This document shows, in pieces, positions 22,813-30,937 of a DNA stretch of 31,994 nt (its first letter is position 1; every line of letters begins with the position of its first letter). Source of the stretch: Pelotomaculum sp. UBA3103 (GTDB taxonomy: Bacteria; Bacillota; Desulfotomaculia; Desulfotomaculales; Pelotomaculaceae); assembly GCA_002365855.1 (NCBI GenBank), contig DFAP01000071.1:70253-102246 (forward strand), written 5' to 3'. The notes below the pieces were generated by a model. It was not told the origin of the DNA. It saw only the letters and a program-made list of their open reading frames with translations, and made no database searches. A program made the translations under genes and the position numbers.

Positions 22813-23988
22813 TTATCCCGTAGAGACCTCGAACCAGAAACTTGTGCCCGTGCTGAAACGCAGTCCAAAAATATCGGCCACGGTAGCAGCGACATCTGCA
22901 AAGGTATCCCTTATTCCCAGGTTTATCCCACCTTGCACTGGTCCGCCGTAAACAAGGAGAGGTACATACTCTCTGGAGTGATCGGTTGATGAAGTGGTTG
23001 GGTCGCAACCGTGATCGGCTGTTACTATTAACACATCATCTTCCCGCAGTGACAATATCAGCTCCGCAAACCAGCGGTCCAGTTCCTCCAGGGCATCTGC
23101 GTATCCAAGAGGGTTATTACGGTGGCCATATAGCATATCGAAGTCAACTAGATTAGTAAAGATCAGCCCTGTTCTGTTGGAACGCAACAGGCTCAAGGTC
23201 TTATCCATACCATCCTTGTTCCCTTTAGTTGCAACACTGTATGTAATGCCCTCGCCATCAAATATATCCCTTATTTTACCTACGGCTGTCACTGTAATGT
23301 TATTGGCGGTTAACAGGTCAAGTATCGTGAGGCCTACTGGTTTCAGGGAAAAATCGTGACGGTTATGAGTCCTGCGGAAACTGCCGGGTGTTCCTATAAA
23401 TGGCCTGGCAATAACCCGTCCTACGGCATTATCCCCCACGAGCATCTCTCTGGCAATACGACAAAACCTGTAAAGCTCCTCAAGTGGGATCACTTCCTCG
23501 TGTGCCGCTACCTGAAAAACGCTGTCGGCAGATGTGTAAACAATAGGAAACCCTGTTTCGATGTGTTTTTGCCCGAGTTCATCTATTATGGCTGTACCAG
23601 ATGCCACTTTATTCCCAAGCACTTTCCGGCCTATTTTATCTTCATATAAACTAACTAGACCAGGGGGGAAGCCAGACGGGTAGACAGGAAAGGGGCGATT
23701 CAATACCAGTCCGGCCATTTCCCAATGACCGATAGTGGTATCTTTACCAGGTGATTGTGATAACATCTTCCCGAATGATGCTTCAGGCTTTCCGGCCGGG
23801 GGAACACCTTTAACTTCAATGATGTTGCCCAGTCCTAAACGGCCAAGGTTGGGCATTTTAAGACCACCCGCAGCCTTTGCCGTGTTCCCTAGGGTATTAC
23901 TTCCCTCATCACCATAATCCCCAGCATCAGGAAGTTCTCCCACCCCAACGCTGTCTAAAACTAATAATACTACCCGTTTCACACTCAT
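22813..23988 (-). CDS. deoB: Phosphopentomutase
   Basis: A 391-residue metalloenzyme of the alkaline-phosphatase superfamily that interconverts (deoxy)ribose 1- and 5-phosphate in nucleoside salvage. Metal-site motifs are [20 protein letters not shown] near the start, [26 protein letters not shown], and [20 protein letters not shown] near the end. Length is within three residues of the Bacillus enzyme. I chose the ATG at 23988 (MSVKRVV); a GGGGG lies 10 bases ahead. The frame could start 7 codons earlier. It forms an operon with pdp. Confidence 0.95.
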   Translation of the reverse strand: MSVKRVVLLVLDSVGVGELPDAGDYGDEGSNTLGNTAKAAGGLKMPNLGRLGLGNIIEVKGVPPAGKPEASFGKMLSQSPGKDTTIGHWEMAGLVLNRPFPVYPSGFPPGLVSLYEDKIGRKVLGNKVASGTAIIDELGQKHIETGFPIVYTSADSVFQVAAHEEVIPLEELYRFCRIAREMLVGDNAVGRVIARPFIGTPGSFRRTHNRHDFSLKPVGLTILDLLTANNITVTAVGKIRDIFDGEGITYSVATKGNKDGMDKTLSLLRSNRTGLIFTNLVDFDMLYGHRNNPLGYADALEELDRWFAELILSLREDDVLIVTADHGCDPTTSSTDHSREYVPLLVYGGPVQGGINLGIRDTFADVAATVADIFGLRFSTGTSFWFEVSTG

Positions 23989-24047
23989 TACAATTAAACC
24001 CCCAACCATTGAAAAATACCGCCCAAATCCCGGCCTTATTCACTTAT

Positions 24048-24081
24048 TACCAATTACCAACTACCAACTACTAACTACCAA
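24048..24081. repeat. Degenerate ACCAACT tandem repeat
   Basis: TACCAATTACCAACTACCAACTACTAACTACCAA-type units of 7 bases run directly up to the xerD stop codon and fill the gap to deoB. On the minus strand this reads as TTGGTAGTTGGTA repeats. It is low complexity with no obvious stem. Confidence 0.75.
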
Positions 24082-24969
24082 TCATGCCCTGGGATGGCTG
24101 CGATTATAAATTTCTTTCAGTTTGTTGCGGGTCAGGTGGGTATATATTTGTGTTGTACTGATGTCGGCATGGCCTAGCATTTCCTGAACCGAGCGTATAT
24201 CTGCGCCGTTTTCCAACAAATGCGTGGCAAAAGAGTGCCTGAACGTGTGCGGCGTTATCTCTATCTTTATATTTGCCTTTAAGGCATATTTTTTAATAAT
24301 TTTCCAAAACCCCTGCCTGGTAAGTCTTCGGCCATGCTGGTTCAAAAACAATGCAGAAGAACCACCCGTTTTACATAGTTTGATCCTGCCTAGAGTCAAG
24401 TATTCCTCGATGCAGCGGGCAGCCACATCACCCAGGGGAATCATCCGCTCCTTGCCGCCTTTTCCTAAACACAGAATAAAACCATTTTCGATGTGAACGT
24501 GCTCAAGATCCAGCGATACAAGTTCAGTTACCCTGACTCCTGTTGCGTATAAAAGTTCCAGCATAGCTTTGTCACGAAGGCCTGCGGGTTCATTAGTCCT
24601 GGGCAACCCAAGCAATAGGTCCACCTCTTCGATGCTTAGAACCCTTGGCAATTTTTGCGATATTTTTGGTGATTCCAGGTCAGCCGAAGGATCCGTGACC
24701 AGATATTCTTCCCGTACCGCAAAGAGAAAAAAAGAATGAAGCGCAGCGAGGAGCCTTGATATAGTTGCAGGAGACCGGCCGTTTAGTTGAAGATGGAAAA
24801 GATAGGACATTATTAAGTCCTTGTCAACCTGTTCCAGTAACTGTTTCCCATGTTTACGGCAAAACGAAAGAAAACGTGAAAGATCTGCCCTGTACGATAC
24901 AAGGGTATTTTCCGCCAAACCCCTTTCAATAGCAAGGTGGTATATGAACTCATCAATTGACTTTTCCAA
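24082..24969 (-). CDS. xerD: XerD tyrosine recombinase
   Basis: A 295-residue site-specific recombinase that resolves chromosome dimers at dif together with its partner. The N-terminal SAM-like domain spans about 1-90. The catalytic set is complete: Arg146 (GVRVTEL), Lys170/173 region (GKGGKER), His241 and Arg244 (HTFRHSFATH), His267 (LGHADI) and the nucleophile Tyr276 (IYTH). I chose the TTG at 24969, 7 bases after GGGGGA, which gives the standard length. The frame extends 25 codons further upstream without a family match. Placement next to spoIIM and deoB matches Bacillus (ripX-drm). Confidence 0.95.
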   Translation of the reverse strand: MEKSIDEFIYHLAIERGLAENTLVSYRADLSRFLSFCRKHGKQLLEQVDKDLIMSYLFHLQLNGRSPATISRLLAALHSFFLFAVREEYLVTDPSADLESPKISQKLPRVLSIEEVDLLLGLPRTNEPAGLRDKAMLELLYATGVRVTELVSLDLEHVHIENGFILCLGKGGKERMIPLGDVAARCIEEYLTLGRIKLCKTGGSSALFLNQHGRRLTRQGFWKIIKKYALKANIKIEITPHTFRHSFATHLLENGADIRSVQEMLGHADISTTQIYTHLTRNKLKEIYNRSHPRA

Positions 24970-25063
24970 ACAAATTCCCCCGCTCTTATCTATAGCGAAA
25001 AAAGTAGAGTACGTAGCTCTACTTCCACAATCAGCCATAAACATCCTTTTATATTAGAATTAT

Positions 25064-25693
25064 TTAAAAAATGTAGTTGGCCGCCAGTTTTACAAGAAAG
25101 GGCGTAAAATAAACCTCTACCAGCCCTCCCCATGTAGAAAGTACCGTGATAATAAGCATCAGCCCGCTGTACACAACAAAGCTCGGCCATACCACGACTT
25201 TAGAATTTAAAAACCTCCTTGCCAGCAAAATAGTAAAGGACAGTGACGCCACACCTCCCATCAACAGCGCCGGAACAAAAAAGATATTTTGCGGCAGAAT
25301 AGCTGTTAAAGCCAGAATTACCCCCTGAAGACTTTTTTCACCAGTCAAAAAAGTTATGGCAAATCCCAATACAAAACCTCGTGTAAATATGATTCCCAGC
25401 ATTACAGGAATGCCTATAATGGTCAATCCAAGCAGATAGATTGCAACAATTACTACAATATTGTTGTATATTACGTCTTTTAATGCCTTCGCAGAGTCAA
25501 CTTCTATGAGGCCAGCCTGGCGTATGAACTGATCCAGATATAGACTTAGTTCCTGAGTCTGCTCTGCTTGTAATTTTTGCGCACCTGAAGAGCCTGCAAA
25601 GACTCCAATGGCAAAAATTAAAATAATCGTCAGGTAAAAAGGCCAGCTCTGGCGCAGAGTACTGACTAAAAATCCCCGTATCCGTCGTGTCAT
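25064..25693 (-). CDS. spoIIM: SpoIIM, engulfment membrane protein
   Basis: A 209-residue polytopic membrane protein of the mother-cell SpoIIDMP engulfment complex, which thins septal peptidoglycan. Family features are SWPFYLTIILIFAIGVFAGSSGAQ in the first segment, ITIIGIPVMLGIIFTRGFVLGFAITFL, the middle LPQNIFFVPALLMGG, and about five membrane segments in all. I chose the ATG at 25693 (MTRRIRGF), about 9 bases after AGAGGTG, which gives near the Bacillus length. A sigma-E-like promoter lies about 30 bases upstream, and the gene diverges from the MciZ-like gene. Confidence 0.93.
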   Translation of the reverse strand: MTRRIRGFLVSTLRQSWPFYLTIILIFAIGVFAGSSGAQKLQAEQTQELSLYLDQFIRQAGLIEVDSAKALKDVIYNNIVVIVAIYLLGLTIIGIPVMLGIIFTRGFVLGFAITFLTGEKSLQGVILALTAILPQNIFFVPALLMGGVASLSFTILLARRFLNSKVVVWPSFVVYSGLMLIITVLSTWGGLVEVYFTPFLVKLAANYIF

Positions 25694-25728
25694 ACTATTC
25701 CCACCTCTAGCTGACCTGTCCATGTTTA

Positions 25729-25757
25729 TTTTTATGGGCGGCTCTAATCTTTTATGA
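25729..25757 (-). promoter_or_regulatory. Sigma-E-like promoter for spoIIM
   Basis: On the minus strand TCATAAA (25751-25757), exactly 14 bases, CATAAAAA (25729-25736). The sigma-E consensus is about kmATATT, 14, CATAcAmT. The leader to the ATG would be about 30 bases. Bacillus spoIIM is under sigma-E, in agreement. Confidence 0.55.
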
Positions 25758-25772
25758 CAATGTAGTAAACAG

Positions 25773-25801
25773 GCATAGGCGTCCTCCTTAAATCATATAT
25801 T
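25773..25801 (+). promoter_or_regulatory. Sigma-E-like promoter for the MciZ-like gene
   Basis: GCATAGG (25773-25779), exactly 14 bases, CATATATT (25794-25801). The -10 is close to the sigma-E consensus; the -35 is partial. It lies 32 bases upstream of the start and faces away from the spoIIM promoter, with 15 bases between the two -35 elements. Confidence 0.5.
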
Positions 25802-25832
25802 AAGGATTATCCAGCTATTTGGAGGTATTATG

Positions 25833-25961
25833 ATGCAGATACACGTCCAGGCTGATGGTATTTTTATCTGCGGGAAAATTAAAGAGGTCCGGCAGCTGCT
25901 CTTGGAATACGCGTACAGCTATCGGACCATCAGCGAATTAATATTAAATAAATTAAATTAG
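25833..25961 (+). CDS. mciZ: MciZ-like small protein, probable FtsZ inhibitor
   Basis: A 42-residue protein with GGAGG 7 bases before the ATG; an ATG one codon earlier is possible but too close to it. The N-terminal half reads MQIHVQADGIFICGK, then KEVRQLLLEYAYSY and a final SELILNKLN. This aligns without gaps to my memory of the 40-residue Bacillus MciZ: M-x-[VI]-H, a G near 9, GK near 15, E-[VI]-R near 19, L-x-EY near 25 and an aromatic near 29. MciZ is made in the mother cell under sigma-E and caps FtsZ to stop further division. The sigma-E-like promoter here and the location beside spoIIM (mciZ is a few genes away in Bacillus) agree. Its last 4 bases overlap the end of the convergent peptidase gene. 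Function is inferred from short-sequence likeness. Confidence 0.75.
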   Translation: MQIHVQADGIFICGKIKEVRQLLLEYAYSYRTISELILNKLN

Positions 25962-27082
25962 AGACTATAAGTCTGAACTACTTTTACAATCTCCAGTAGA
26001 TAGCGGGCATTTTGCGTCAGATCGGAAACCGCGATATATTCCTCTGTTGTGTGGACCTTTTTCATGCCTATACCCAAAACGGCAGTAGCAATACCCCTAT
26101 TATTAAAGATATTGGCGTCACTGCCGCCCCCCGTTTTTTCCAGCCTTGCGACCAGGCCCAGGTTTAACGCTGCCTCAGATGCAATTCGCACCGGTGGTGA
26201 TTCCTCACCAAGGTAAAAGTCATGGTATATTGTTTCCGTTACAAGATCAACATCAGCTCCAAATACTTCGGCAGCATCCCTGATCATCTCGCACATATGT
26301 GTTGTTTGCGCCTTTCGCTTCGCGTTGTTCAGGCTTCTGGCCTCACCCTGAATGTTAACGCTGTCGGGTACAATGTTAACAGCCTTGCCGCCTGATATAA
26401 TTCCAATATTGCTGGTAGTCTCTGCGTCAATACGTCCAACTTTCATTTTTGCGATTGCGTGGGACGCTACCTGTATAGCGTTAATTCCATCTTCAGGATT
26501 AATTCCGGCATGGGCAGCTTTCCCCTTAATTGTTGCCGCAATCTTATCCTGTGAAGGCGCCCTGTTAATGATAGTACCCGCGGGTCCGTCACTATCAAGG
26601 ACGAACCCTATTTTTGCGCTGACCTGATTATAGTCAAGATTTTTAGCGCCAAAAAGGCCCCCTTCTTCCCAGATGGTAAAAACAACCTCCAGGCCTCCGT
26701 GCTCAATATGAAGCTCCCGGATAAGCCTTATTACTTCCAATATGGCGGCAATTCCAGCCTTATCGTCAGCTCCCAAAACTGTATCTCCCGAGGAGCAGAT
26801 GATCCCTCCTTTTACAATTGGTTTTACCCCGCATCCGGGCTCAACAGTGTCCATGTGGGCACAGAGGAGTAAAGCCGGACCTCTACCATTCCTAGGCAGC
26901 TTACCAATCACGTTCCCGGTATTTGAACCGACCTCCCGGCCTGCATTGTCCTCCATGACATCCAGTCCCAGAGACAGGAGTTTGTCTTTGATCAGGTCAG
27001 CAATGTTCCTCTCCCTGCCTGATACGCTATCAATTCTTACCAGCTCTAAAAACTCATTCGTAATCCGGCCGGCGTTAACCAC
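25958..27082 (-). CDS. M20 family metallopeptidase, PepT-like
   Basis: A 374-residue zinc exopeptidase of the M20 family, close to the PepT/YqjE branch that removes N-terminal residues from short peptides. Metal and catalytic motifs are CAHMDTVEPG (His76, Asp78), LGADDKAG (Asp106/107) and IWEEGGLFGAK (Glu139/140), with a dimerisation lid domain near 180-290 (KAAHAGINPEDGINAI). The end KKVHTTEEYIAVSDL supplies the last histidine ligand. The start is GTG after AGGTGGTG. The exact substrate is unknown. It lies downstream of the oxidoreductase genes with a 36-base gap, possibly in the same transcript. Confidence 0.9.
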   Translation of the reverse strand: MVNAGRITNEFLELVRIDSVSGRERNIADLIKDKLLSLGLDVMEDNAGREVGSNTGNVIGKLPRNGRGPALLLCAHMDTVEPGCGVKPIVKGGIICSSGDTVLGADDKAGIAAILEVIRLIRELHIEHGGLEVVFTIWEEGGLFGAKNLDYNQVSAKIGFVLDSDGPAGTIINRAPSQDKIAATIKGKAAHAGINPEDGINAIQVASHAIAKMKVGRIDAETTSNIGIISGGKAVNIVPDSVNIQGEARSLNNAKRKAQTTHMCEMIRDAAEVFGADVDLVTETIYHDFYLGEESPPVRIASEAALNLGLVARLEKTGGGSDANIFNNRGIATAVLGIGMKKVHTTEEYIAVSDLTQNARYLLEIVKVVQTYSL

Positions 27083-27118
27083 TGCCGCACCACCTGTTCC
27101 ATAATTATCTTTTAATAA

Positions 27119-27679
27119 TTATTCCTTAAATAAATTATTATACTCCCTGACCAGTTCCGCACCCTTTTCCAACGCTTTCACATTTACCGGGATCATATCG
27201 TGCCGTCTTACAGGCAACACATCCTTCAATGCCTCTGATACAGTTTCAATGGCCACAACCCTGGTTATTTCCAAAAGCGCGCCCAAAATAACGTTATTAG
27301 CCACCATGGGATCTCCGAGAGATTCTGCTTCCTCGTTAGCACAGATGGGTAATACCCTTATATCAGTCCTCTGGACTCGAGGCTCAACCAGGGAGCTATT
27401 AATAATGATCAGTCCGCCGGGAACAACTGCTTTTTCAAATCTCTCCAGCGACAGGCTGTTCATAACCACCAGGACAGTAGGTTCAGTCACTAAGGGAGAG
27501 CTAATCTGCTGATTTGAAATGGTAACCCCGCAGTTAGCGACCCCACCCCGCTTTTCAACCCCGTAAATGGGGACATATGATACATATTTTCCTTCCATTA
27601 GTCCCGCATGCGCCAGCAGTTGGCCGGTTGACAAAGCTCCCTGCCCCCCAAAGCCAGCGATATAGATTTCCTCCAGCAT
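27119..27679 (-). CDS. korC: 2-oxoacid:ferredoxin oxidoreductase, gamma subunit
   Basis: A 186-residue gamma subunit (domain III of pyruvate:ferredoxin oxidoreductase). It begins EIYIAGFGGQGALSTGQLLA and has KRGGVANCGVTISNQQI and MVANNVILGALLEI, as usual in KOR/VOR enzymes. The ATG lies directly before the korB stop region on the same strand with no gap. Together with the alpha, beta and delta chains it forms a four-subunit enzyme that oxidises a 2-oxoacid to acyl-CoA and CO2, or works in reverse, with ferredoxin as partner. Symbol chosen by family, substrate not proven. Confidence 0.93.
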   Translation of the reverse strand: MLEEIYIAGFGGQGALSTGQLLAHAGLMEGKYVSYVPIYGVEKRGGVANCGVTISNQQISSPLVTEPTVLVVMNSLSLERFEKAVVPGGLIIINSSLVEPRVQRTDIRVLPICANEEAESLGDPMVANNVILGALLEITRVVAIETVSEALKDVLPVRRHDMIPVNVKALEKGAELVREYNNLFKE

Positions 27680-28429
27680 TTATATCACCCCCGCGGTGGG
27701 TGTCTTGAATTCACCCAGGGGATAATATGGAATCATATTTTCTTCCAGCCACGTTACTGCTTCAATTGGCGACAGCCCCCAGTTGGTAGGACAGGCGGAA
27801 AGCACTTCAACCAGGGAAAATCCCAAGCCTTTGATCTGAACCTCGAAGGCTTTTTTTATGGCCTTTTTAGCCTGTATAATCGATTTCGGTTTATGCACCG
27901 CTACCCTGGCGACATAAGCAGTTCCTTCAAGAGGAGGGAGCATTTCACAAACTTTTATTGGATAACCATTAACCTCATGTTTACGGCCCTGAGGGGAGGT
28001 TTTTGTCTTCTGACCGATAAGAGTTGTTGGGGCCATTTGCCCACCAGTCATACCATAGACTGCGTTGTTAATAAATATTAACGTAATATTTTCACCCCTG
28101 GCAGCTGCGTGTACAAATTCTCCTGTACCAATGGCAGCCAGGTCACCATCACCCTGGTAGGTAAATACAACGCGGTCGGGCAGAACCCTCTTGATCCCCG
28201 TCGCCACAGCAGGGGCCCTGCCGTGAGAGGCCTGAAACATGTCAATATCAAAATAATCCATAGTAAAAACAGAACATCCTACCGGCGCCACACCAATAGT
28301 ATTATCCTGGATATTTAGTTCGTCAATCACTTCAGCAATCAGCCGGTGTGCAATGCCGTGGTTACAACCGGGGCAGTAGTGAAAAGGTACGTCTTTTAAT
28401 GAAACAGGTCTAGAAAAAACTTTCCTCAC
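27680..28429 (-). CDS. korB: 2-oxoacid:ferredoxin oxidoreductase, beta (TPP-binding) subunit
   Basis: A 249-residue TPP-binding chain. The N-terminus has [14 protein letters not shown] with Cys19 and Cys22. The TPP/magnesium site is [11 protein letters not shown] (GDGD 93-96) with [16 protein letters not shown] (121-136). APVGCSVF and [18 protein letters not shown] are typical of KorB/VorA chains. The GTG start overlaps the alpha-subunit stop by 4 bases (GTGA), a sign of coupled translation. Confidence 0.95.
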   Translation of the reverse strand: MRKVFSRPVSLKDVPFHYCPGCNHGIAHRLIAEVIDELNIQDNTIGVAPVGCSVFTMDYFDIDMFQASHGRAPAVATGIKRVLPDRVVFTYQGDGDLAAIGTGEFVHAAARGENITLIFINNAVYGMTGGQMAPTTLIGQKTKTSPQGRKHEVNGYPIKVCEMLPPLEGTAYVARVAVHKPKSIIQAKKAIKKAFEVQIKGLGFSLVEVLSACPTNWGLSPIEAVTWLEENMIPYYPLGEFKTPTAGVI

Positions 28430-29493
28430 TGGCCTGCACCCCCGCTATATATTTTTTTGACTTCTTCGAGCACATCCCTCACCGTAGGAACCATCCCGCC
28501 AAAACGTCCGTAATGATAAACGGGCGCCTTGCCGCATACTGATAGCCTAACGTCTTCAACCATCTGGCCCATATTCATTTCAACCGAGAGAAAACATTTT
28601 ACCCTGTTCGCCGCTGTGCCGATAAAGTCGGCCGGGAATGGCCAAAGGGAGATTGGCCTGATCATGCCGACCGGTATGCCCTGGGCTCTGGCCTTCTCCA
28701 CCACTGCCCGGCAAATCCTGGAGGCTGTCCCGAAAGCAACCAGTACTATATCCGCTCCATCAAGCTGATATTCCTCACAGACCTGCTCATTCTTATTAAT
28801 TTCAGAGTACTTATCGCGCAGAATAAAGTTCAGCGACTCCATTTCTTCGGGTATAACATAGCATGAGTTTATCAGGTTTTTCCCTTCATGATCAACCTTC
28901 CCGGTAGCGGCCCAAGGCTTTGGCTGTATTTCAATTTGGTATTGATCATCAAGTTCAACTGGTTCCATCATCTGCGCCATGATTCCATCAGCCATAACCA
29001 TAACTGGATTACGGTAGCGATCGGCAAGATCAAAAGCTTTTTTCATGATATCAACAAGTTCCTGCACAGAGTTAGGCGCCAGGACAATCAAGTGGTAATC
29101 ACCATGACCGCCGCCTTTTGTGGCCTGAAAATAGTCGGCCTGGGAAGGGGCGATGTTGCCCAGTCCGGGTCCACCACGCATCATATTAACCACAACACAG
29201 GGCAGTTGAGCTCCAGCCAGGTAGGACAGTCCTTCCTGCATCAAGCTAATCCCGGGCCCTGAGGAAGAGGTCATTACTCTAGCCCCTGCCCCGGAAGCCC
29301 CGTATACCATGTTTATTGATGCCACCTCGCTTTCAGCCTGCATGTAAAGCCTGCCTACTTCAGGGAGGCGCTTTGCCAGGTAGTGTGTAAGTTCACTCTG
29401 GGGCGTAATGGGATAGCCGAAAAAATAACGGCAGCCCGCCCGAACCGCACCTTCTCCGATCGCTTCATTACCTTTCATTAAAATCCTGCTCAA
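28426..29493 (-). CDS. korA: 2-oxoacid:ferredoxin oxidoreductase, alpha subunit (VorB/KorA type)
   Basis: A 355-residue chain carrying domains I and II. It has [28 protein letters not shown] at the start, [21 protein letters not shown], and [32 protein letters not shown]. The GGHGDYH segment is typical of chains annotated as 3-methyl-2-oxobutanoate:ferredoxin oxidoreductase VorB, so branched-chain 2-oxoacids are as likely as 2-oxoglutarate. The start is TTG, overlapping the ferredoxin stop by 4 bases, with GAGGTGAAGG ahead; an ATG five codons later is an alternative. Confidence 0.94.
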   Translation of the reverse strand: MSRILMKGNEAIGEGAVRAGCRYFFGYPITPQSELTHYLAKRLPEVGRLYMQAESEVASINMVYGASGAGARVMTSSSGPGISLMQEGLSYLAGAQLPCVVVNMMRGGPGLGNIAPSQADYFQATKGGGHGDYHLIVLAPNSVQELVDIMKKAFDLADRYRNPVMVMADGIMAQMMEPVELDDQYQIEIQPKPWAATGKVDHEGKNLINSCYVIPEEMESLNFILRDKYSEINKNEQVCEEYQLDGADIVLVAFGTASRICRAVVEKARAQGIPVGMIRPISLWPFPADFIGTAANRVKCFLSVEMNMGQMVEDVRLSVCGKAPVYHYGRFGGMVPTVRDVLEEVKKIYSGGAGQ

Positions 29494-29708
29494 ACCGCCT
29501 TCACCTCTCTCTGCACTTCGATTACCAGGTCAGGGCAAATCATTGCGCAAAGGGCGCACCCGGTACATTTTTCCATCTCCAATACTGACGCCGGGTGATA
29601 GCCCATATCATTTATTTGACCTGACATAACAACGAGATTTTTTGGGCATACCGTTGTGCACAAACGGCACCCTTTGCAGCGTTCTTCCCTGAATGTTATT
29701 AATGCCAA
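29490..29708 (-). CDS. korD: 2-oxoacid:ferredoxin oxidoreductase, ferredoxin-like delta subunit
   Basis: A 72-residue protein with two [4Fe-4S] ferredoxin motifs: Cys11-14-17-21 and Cys48-51-54-58, each ending CP. It passes electrons from the TPP centre to ferredoxin. The start is TTG, 10 bases after GGAGG. It is first in the korDABC series, whose genes overlap or abut one another. The order delta-alpha-beta-gamma is common in Firmicutes. Confidence 0.93.
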   Translation of the reverse strand: MALITFREERCKGCRLCTTVCPKNLVVMSGQINDMGYHPASVLEMEKCTGCALCAMICPDLVIEVQREVKAV

Positions 29709-29761
29709 AATATACTTACCTCCTCAATTCCATTAATAAAACCTTGGCAGGACCAGACAGA

Positions 29762-30457
29762 TCAAATTAAACCAGTATCTCCTTCATAAATATCCCATGG
29801 GAGCTTCAAGAACAAGTCCAATTTCAATACAGGTACGCCTACTTCCCCCAGGTCTCCGGCCAAATCCCTGCGAACTGCCATGAAAGGAACAGGAAGCCCC
29901 AATTGACCGGCAGCTTCCAAAATAATCTGGTGACCCTTAAGAATTATGCCCTTATCCGTTTCAGGGCCGAGGTTTGTATTGCTGATCAGAGCGTCCACCC
30001 TTAACCCGGACATGCTTTCAATTCGTTTTAAGACATCAATGATACCTTCAGTATCCCGGGTAAAAATACGGCATACATTCACAACCATAAAAAGTGTGTA
30101 CGTACTGTCGGGCAGATCCTTTTTAAAGCGCCTTAAAACAGCAGCGCCGATATCGTTACCGCCCACATCAAAGATACCCGGCCCCTCGTTTTTTTCCAGC
30201 ACACCCTGGATTGCCGGAGGTAATGCAGGCACATCAGCACCTGCAAGTTTCCCTGAAGGGCTGATCACATTTATACCTCTGCGCTCCAAAGCATTTATGG
30301 CTGTCCTGGTCCTGAAATAGGGGTTTACTAAATCGAGGTCGACAACAGTAACTTTCGAGACATTTTCGCGCAGTTTAACGGCGTAATTTAAAGCTACTTC
30401 AGTTTTCCCGCTCCCGAATCCCCCGGTAAATATGCTGACACGTCTATTAATAATCAT
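29762..30457 (-). CDS. P-loop NTPase, MinD/CobQ-like, function unknown
   Basis: A 231-residue nucleotide-binding protein. The Walker A loop is FTGGFGSGKTEVA (10-22, lysine 18), with DLDLVNPYFRTR (40-51) where SIMIBI proteins keep their switch aspartates, and a Walker B-like GIFDVGGNDIG (92-102). LISNTNLG near 155 replaces the NKxD guanine motif. No membrane segment or extra domain is seen. It lies 53 bases upstream of korD on the same strand and looks like the first gene of that transcript. A role in maturing or controlling the oxidoreductase is possible but unsupported. The ATG at 30457 has GGGGGG 13 bases away, rather far. Confidence 0.7.
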   Translation of the reverse strand: MIINRRVSIFTGGFGSGKTEVALNYAVKLRENVSKVTVVDLDLVNPYFRTRTAINALERRGINVISPSGKLAGADVPALPPAIQGVLEKNEGPGIFDVGGNDIGAAVLRRFKKDLPDSTYTLFMVVNVCRIFTRDTEGIIDVLKRIESMSGLRVDALISNTNLGPETDKGIILKGHQIILEAAGQLGLPVPFMAVRRDLAGDLGEVGVPVLKLDLFLKLPWDIYEGDTGLI

Positions 30458-30679
30458 TTAAATAAAAGAACCCCCCAGCTATATACACTGCACATATTTC
30501 GACGAATTTTCTTAAAAACCCTTTTCATTAGCTTACTAAAAACACCGTGTTTTTCATAACTATTTATTATTTTTATCATAATCATTATTAGTAAGAAACC
30601 CCTTAATATAATTCTGGCATAGTTTGGAGCTGTGAAGTGTTTTAAACCGGACTTGTTATTATGTGTTTTACATTTTACG

Positions 30680-30704
30680 AAAAAACCACCCCAAAAAGGG
30701 GTGG
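30680..30704 (-). terminator. Strong intrinsic terminator with no gene directly ahead
   Basis: On the minus strand CCACCCC, loop TTTTT, GGGGTGG, then TTTTTT. The 7-bp stem is perfect. The next upstream gene, spo0A, already has its own terminator 175 bases earlier, so this one may end a small transcript. Confidence 0.85.
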
Positions 30705-30879
30705 CCTGACCTGGCATGGCATATTGGAAGTATTGCTTGTGGCCCAGACTTGACTATAAATATGTGGTTTGATGTATTTTAGATGCAGCCACTCCAGGAA
30801 CATGTGATTTTAAAATATATTATATTAATATGGTATATAATGGTATATTGTTACTTTTTAAAAATTTTTAAAAATAAAA

Positions 30880-30906
30880 CCCCGAATCCCTTAAGGTAGT
30901 CCGGGG
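30880..30906 (-). terminator. Terminator after spo0A
   Basis: CCCCG and CGGGG pair at the ends of an imperfect hairpin that holds CCTTAAGG in its loop. The minus strand continues TTTTATTTTT. It lies 32 bases past the spo0A stop. Confidence 0.75.
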
Positions 30907-30937
30907 CAGGAGAAAAACAAACAATCAACCATCGTAT

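Larger units (their letters stand above)
30458..30937. other. 480-base stretch without a supported protein gene
   Basis: It holds the spo0A terminator, a second strong terminator at 30680-30704, an AT-rich segment (30805-30880) with a TATAAT on the minus strand at 30819-30824, and two short open frames that I reject as proteins. The part from 30458 to 30680 must include the promoter of the P-loop/kor transcript, but I cannot point to it. Confidence 0.6.

Noticed and set aside
22790..23008. N-terminal extension of pyrimidine-nucleoside phosphorylase
   Set aside because: It is the out-of-frame shadow of the deoB 3' end. The family start MRMYDII with a good ribosome binding site is at 22789.
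30454..30717. 87-codon minus-strand open frame before the P-loop NTPase
   Set aside because: It runs through the perfect terminator at 30680-30704, has no family features, and is rich in Lys, Ile and Asn as expected of AT-rich non-coding DNA.
30675..30803. 42-codon minus-strand frame between the two terminators
   Set aside because: No ribosome binding site, and the last codons lie in the terminator stem and T-run.
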